A stretch of 7,515 bases of DNA from Legionella genomosp. 1 (GTDB taxonomy: Bacteria > Pseudomonadota > Gammaproteobacteria > Legionellales > Legionellaceae): positions 1 through 7,515 of the forward strand of contig CAMBHM010000069.1 of assembly GCA_945867185.1 (NCBI GenBank). The letters run 5' to 3'. Under the pieces are notes generated by a model. It saw only the letters and a list, made by a program, of their open reading frames with translations. It did not search any database and was not told the origin of the DNA. Position 1 is the stretch's first letter; every line of letters begins with the position of its first letter. The translations under genes and the position numbers were made by a program. Shown in pieces: positions 4,897 through 7,515 of this stretch.

Positions 4897-6819
4897 ATGT
4901 TGATTATTACTTTACCTGACGGACAACTCAAAACATTTGAAACCCCAGTCACGGTTTATGACATCGCATATACCATTAGTCCAGGTCTGGCAAAGGCTGC
5001 TATTGCTGGTCGTGTGAATGGATCATTGGTAGATCTCAGTCATTTGCTGATGAGTGATGCGTCTTTGGTTATTCTCACTGAAAAAAATGAAGAGGCTCTG
5101 GAAATCATTCGTCATTCGACGGCTCATTTATTGGCACAAGCGGTGAAGCTCCTTTTTCCTACAGCACAAGTAACGATTGGACCTGTTATAGAAGAGGGTT
5201 TTTATTATGATTTTGCTTATGAGCGTTCTTTTACCCCAGACGATCTGATCTGTATTGAAGATAAAATGAATGCCTTGGTTCAGGCTGATGAACCGATCAT
5301 ACGACGTGAGTTAGGTCGTGATGAAGCCATTGCACATTTTTTGGCACTGGGGGAGACCTACAAGGCTAAAATCATTGCCGATATCCCTGAAGGCGACGTG
5401 CTGTCTCTCTATAAACAAGGAGATTTTGAAGATTTGTGTCGTGGCCCTCATGTGCCTTCCACAGGGCGTTTAAAAGCTTTTAAATTGACTCGTCTTGCGG
5501 GGGCTTATTGGCGAGGAGATTCAAAAAATGAAATGCTTCAACGCATTTATGGGACAGCTTTTCGAGATAAAAAATCGTTGTCAAATCATCTGCTGTGTTT
5601 AGAAGAAGCAGAGAAACGCGATCATCGTAAATTAGGGCGTGCATTGGGTTTGTTTCATTTTCAAGAGATAGCACCTGGGATGGTGTTTTGGCATCCCAAA
5701 GGGTGGACCATCTATCGATTGCTTGAACAATACATGCGGCGTCGGTTGTCTGAATCTGGATATCAGGAAATCAAAACGCCACAGTTGGTTGATAAAGTGT
5801 TGTGGGAGAAGTCAGGACATTGGGATAATTTTCGCGACGATATGTTTTTTACAGAAACAGAGAACCGTCAATATGCCATAAAACCAATGAATTGTCCTTG
5901 TCATGTGCAAGTCTATAATCAAGGACTAAAAAGTTATCGAGACTTGCCGTTGCGGTTGTCGGAGTTTGGAAATTGTCATCGGTGTGAGCCGTCTGGGTCG
6001 TTGCATGGGTTGATGAGAGTCCGTAATTTTGTGCAAGATGATGCGCATATTTTTTGTACGGAATCACAGATTCAATCTGAAGTAGCCATGATGTTGGAGT
6101 TGGTGCAATCGGTGTACGCTGATTTTGGTTTTTCAACGATTGTTTATCGTTTGGCACGCAGACCTGAGGCACGGGTAGGATCGGATGAAGTTTGGGATAA
6201 AGCAGAAGCAGCTTTAGAGCAAGCAATGCAAGGGCGCGGCATTCAATGGCTTGATGCACCGGGTGAAGGTGCATTTTATGGCCCTAAAATTGAGTGTTCT
6301 TTGTCAGATTGTTTGGGTCGTATCTGGCAATGTGGTACAATCCAGGTCGATTTTTCAATGCCGGAGCGATTGGGGGCTGAATTTGTTGCAGAAGACGGTA
6401 GTAGACAGATCCCGGTGATGATTCATCGTGCTATTTTAGGCACGTTTGAGAGATTCATGGGGATTTTGTTAGAGCATCATGCGGGGAACTTGCCCTTATG
6501 GTTGGCGCCAGAGCAAGTTGCGGTGTTGACGATCAGTGAAAAACAGCACGATTATGCAGAAAAAATAAACCAATTTTTGCAAAATAAAGGCATTCGCGCA
6601 CGATTTGACTTGAGAAATGAGAAGATTGGCTTTAAAATCCGCGAGCATACCTTACAAAAAGTGCCTTATTTGTTGATTATTGGCGATAAAGAAGTGGAAG
6701 AAAAGCGTGTTTCTGTGCGTACACGTGAGGGCCTTGATTTGGGTGTGATGACTCAAGAGGCTTTTTACGAGCGTTTAGAACAAGATATTACAAACCCCAT
6801 TGGAGGATTTAACCATTAG
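4897..6819 (+). CDS. thrS: Threonyl-tRNA synthetase
   Basis: A class II synthetase that charges tRNA-Thr in the cytoplasm and clears mischarged Ser-tRNA. From ATG 4897 it is 640 residues (E. coli 642). An N-terminal TGS domain (1-62) comes first. The editing domain follows, with His73, His77 (HSTAH), Cys181 and His185 (CRGPH). The catalytic core then has zinc ligands Cys333 (MNCPC), His384 (DDAH) and His510 (MIHRA), and the anticodon-binding domain (about 535-640) contains [19 protein letters not shown] at 4882 would add five residues. I prefer 4897 because it gives the E. coli-like start (MLIITLPDG), E. coli-like editing-site numbering, and a GGGA six bases upstream. Unusual: motif 2 reads HRCE (Cys363) where E. 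coli has HRNE, and the zinc motif reads NCPCH rather than NCPGH. The stop overlaps infC. Confidence 0.97.
   Translation: MLIITLPDGQLKTFETPVTVYDIAYTISPGLAKAAIAGRVNGSLVDLSHLLMSDASLVILTEKNEEALEIIRHSTAHLLAQAVKLLFPTAQVTIGPVIEEGFYYDFAYERSFTPDDLICIEDKMNALVQADEPIIRRELGRDEAIAHFLALGETYKAKIIADIPEGDVLSLYKQGDFEDLCRGPHVPSTGRLKAFKLTRLAGAYWRGDSKNEMLQRIYGTAFRDKKSLSNHLLCLEEAEKRDHRKLGRALGLFHFQEIAPGMVFWHPKGWTIYRLLEQYMRRRLSESGYQEIKTPQLVDKVLWEKSGHWDNFRDDMFFTETENRQYAIKPMNCPCHVQVYNQGLKSYRDLPLRLSEFGNCHRCEPSGSLHGLMRVRNFVQDDAHIFCTESQIQSEVAMMLELVQSVYADFGFSTIVYRLARRPEARVGSDEVWDKAEAALEQAMQGRGIQWLDAPGEGAFYGPKIECSLSDCLGRIWQCGTIQVDFSMPERLGAEFVAEDGSRQIPVMIHRAILGTFERFMGILLEHHAGNLPLWLAPEQVAVLTISEKQHDYAEKINQFLQNKGIRARFDLRNEKIGFKIREHTLQKVPYLLIIGDKEVEEKRVSVRTREGLDLGVMTQEAFYERLEQDITNPIGGFNH
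6802..6806 (+). promoter_or_regulatory. Shine-Dalgarno that fixes the infC AUU start
   Basis: GGAGG lies inside the 3' end of thrS, eight bases before the ATT at 6815. It is correctly spaced for AUU and could not serve the in-frame TTG at 6800, so it decides the start of infC. Confidence 0.85.
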
Positions 6820-7348
6820 TGCATCAACGAAGCGTGAGGGTGATCGCGCGCGAATTAATGAACAGATCAATGTACCAGAGGTACGTTTAATTGATGTCGA
6901 TGGCAATCAGGCTGGGATAGTATCAACACGTGAAGCGTTACGTGCGGCTGAAGAAGGAGGATTTGATTTGGTGGAAATTTCACCAACTGCCAAGCCGCCG
7001 GTATGCCGCATCATGGATTATGGTAAGTTTCTCTTTGAAGTGAGCAAGAAACAAGCTGAGGCGAAGAAAAAGCAGAAGCAGATTCAAGTCAAAGAGCTGA
7101 AATTCCGTCCTACGACGGAAGAAGGGGATTATCAGGTCAAGCTACGCAACCTGATCCGTTTCCTGAGTCATGGCGATAAAGTCAAAGTCACACTGCGGTT
7201 TCGTGGTCGTGAAGTGGCGCATCAAGATTTAGGTATGAAGATTCTCGAACGTGTGCAGCAAGACACTGTAGATCATGCGGTGGTTGAGCAACATGCGAAG
7301 CGCGAGGGTCGTCAACTGCTTATGGTGTTATCGCCTAAGAAGAAATGA
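6815..7348 (+). CDS. infC: Translation initiation factor IF-3 (AUU start codon)
   Basis: IF-3 binds the 30S subunit, blocks premature 50S joining and rejects wrong initiation codons and tRNAs. Started at ATT 6815 the protein is 177 residues (E. coli about 180). The N-domain runs to about 75, with [15 protein letters not shown] (13-27) and the family signature [15 protein letters not shown] (65-79). A lysine-rich linker ([19 protein letters not shown]) leads to the C-domain, with [28 protein letters not shown] and the closing LMVLSPKKK. The rare AUU start is conserved with E. coli, where IF-3 represses its own translation by discriminating against AUU; the same control is inferred here. The gene overlaps the thrS stop by five bases (ATT 6815-6817, TAG 6817-6819). 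A TTG at 6800 would extend the frame but has no ribosome binding site. Confidence 0.96.
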   Translation: MSASTKREGDRARINEQINVPEVRLIDVDGNQAGIVSTREALRAAEEGGFDLVEISPTAKPPVCRIMDYGKFLFEVSKKQAEAKKKQKQIQVKELKFRPTTEEGDYQVKLRNLIRFLSHGDKVKVTLRFRGREVAHQDLGMKILERVQQDTVDHAVVEQHAKREGRQLLMVLSPKKK

Positions 7349-7364
7349 GGATCGCTCACGATCC
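7349..7364 (+). promoter_or_regulatory. Hairpin directly after infC
   Basis: GGATCG (7349-7354) and CGATCC (7359-7364) form a perfect 6-bp stem with loop CTCA, beginning on the base after the infC stop. The following GAATGG is not a T-run, so this is not a standard terminator. It may stabilise the infC end or belong to the rpmI leader structure. Confidence 0.5.
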
Positions 7365-7381
7365 GAATGGTTGAACTTTTT

Positions 7382-7398
7382 AACCTGTTTTACAGGTT
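7382..7398 (+). promoter_or_regulatory. Hairpin in rpmI leader, possible L20-type control element
   Basis: AACCTGT (7382-7388) pairs with ACAGGTT (7392-7398) around TTT, ending six bases before the rpmI Shine-Dalgarno region. In E. coli, protein L20 represses rpmI-rplT by binding structured RNA upstream of rpmI. A similar role here is an inference from position only. Confidence 0.4.
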
Positions 7399-7417
7399 TA
7401 ATGCGGAGTACGTTGTT

Positions 7418-7515
7418 ATGCCAAAGTTAAAGACACATCGCGGGGCACATAAACGCTTTCGCAAAACGGCAAGCGGTGTGATAAAGCGTCGTGGTGCTTA
7501 TAGAAATCATATCCT
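7418..7515 (+). CDS. rpmI: Ribosomal protein bL35, N-terminal part (runs off window)
   Basis: The first 32 codons of bL35, a small basic protein of the large ribosomal subunit, are present: [20 protein letters not shown] followed by [12 protein letters not shown]. The pattern MPK-K--RGA-KRF-KT--G is diagnostic. The full protein is usually about 64-66 residues, so roughly half is in view. GGAG at 7405-7408 lies nine bases before the ATG. It follows infC by 69 bp with two hairpins between, as in the conserved infC-rpmI-rplT order; rplT would be expected just beyond the edge. Confidence 0.95.
   Translation, partial: MPKLKTHRGAHKRFRKTASGVIKRRGAYRNHI

Noticed and set aside
5849..6274. 141-codon minus-strand frame inside thrS
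   Set aside because: Antisense to highly conserved catalytic-core codons of thrS; low-complexity translation typical of a shadow frame.

Overview
The window looks like a gammaproteobacterial chromosome. The clearest marks are a tRNA-Val(GAC) followed by thrS-infC-rpmI in the usual proteobacterial order, a ThrS very close to the E. coli enzyme, and an infC that starts at AUU as in E. coli. The accessory genes (a DUF4143-type ATPase, a Cro/C1-like regulator paired with a small unknown protein, IS fragments) feel like the Legionella/Coxiella/Rickettsiella side of the class. That placement is an impression from memory, not a test.

Positions 1-1372 are mobile-element debris. The N-terminus of a probable DDE transposase runs off the left edge on the minus strand. 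A 90-codon orphan ORF with a strong ribosome binding site follows. Then comes the middle third of an IS91-family HUH transposase that has lost both ends.

Positions 1339-3393 hold a divergent pair. An intact AAA ATPase with a C-terminal DUF4143/PD-(D/E)xK-like part lies on the minus strand, and a small two-hydrophobic-segment membrane protein on the plus strand. The gap between them carries three copies of a 12-bp sequence, AAATTTGGTCAA. One copy contains the -35 box of the ATPase promoter, and two form a perfect 12-bp inverted repeat. This is the best candidate for undescribed regulation here. The last ATPase codons are read from the antisense of the IS91 remnant.

Positions 3402-4395 (minus) hold a two-gene operon: a Cro/C1-type HTH protein, then a 168-residue protein of unknown function 10 bp downstream. 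The leader of the HTH gene has repeated GAAACY/RGTTTC half-sites that could be its operator.

Positions 4688 to the end are the core translation block: a strong promoter, tRNA-Val(GAC), thrS, infC (AUU start overlapping the thrS stop) and the start of rpmI, with two hairpins between infC and rpmI. Threonyl-tRNA synthetase, initiation factor 3 and bL35 all serve protein synthesis, and the block is probably transcribed together.
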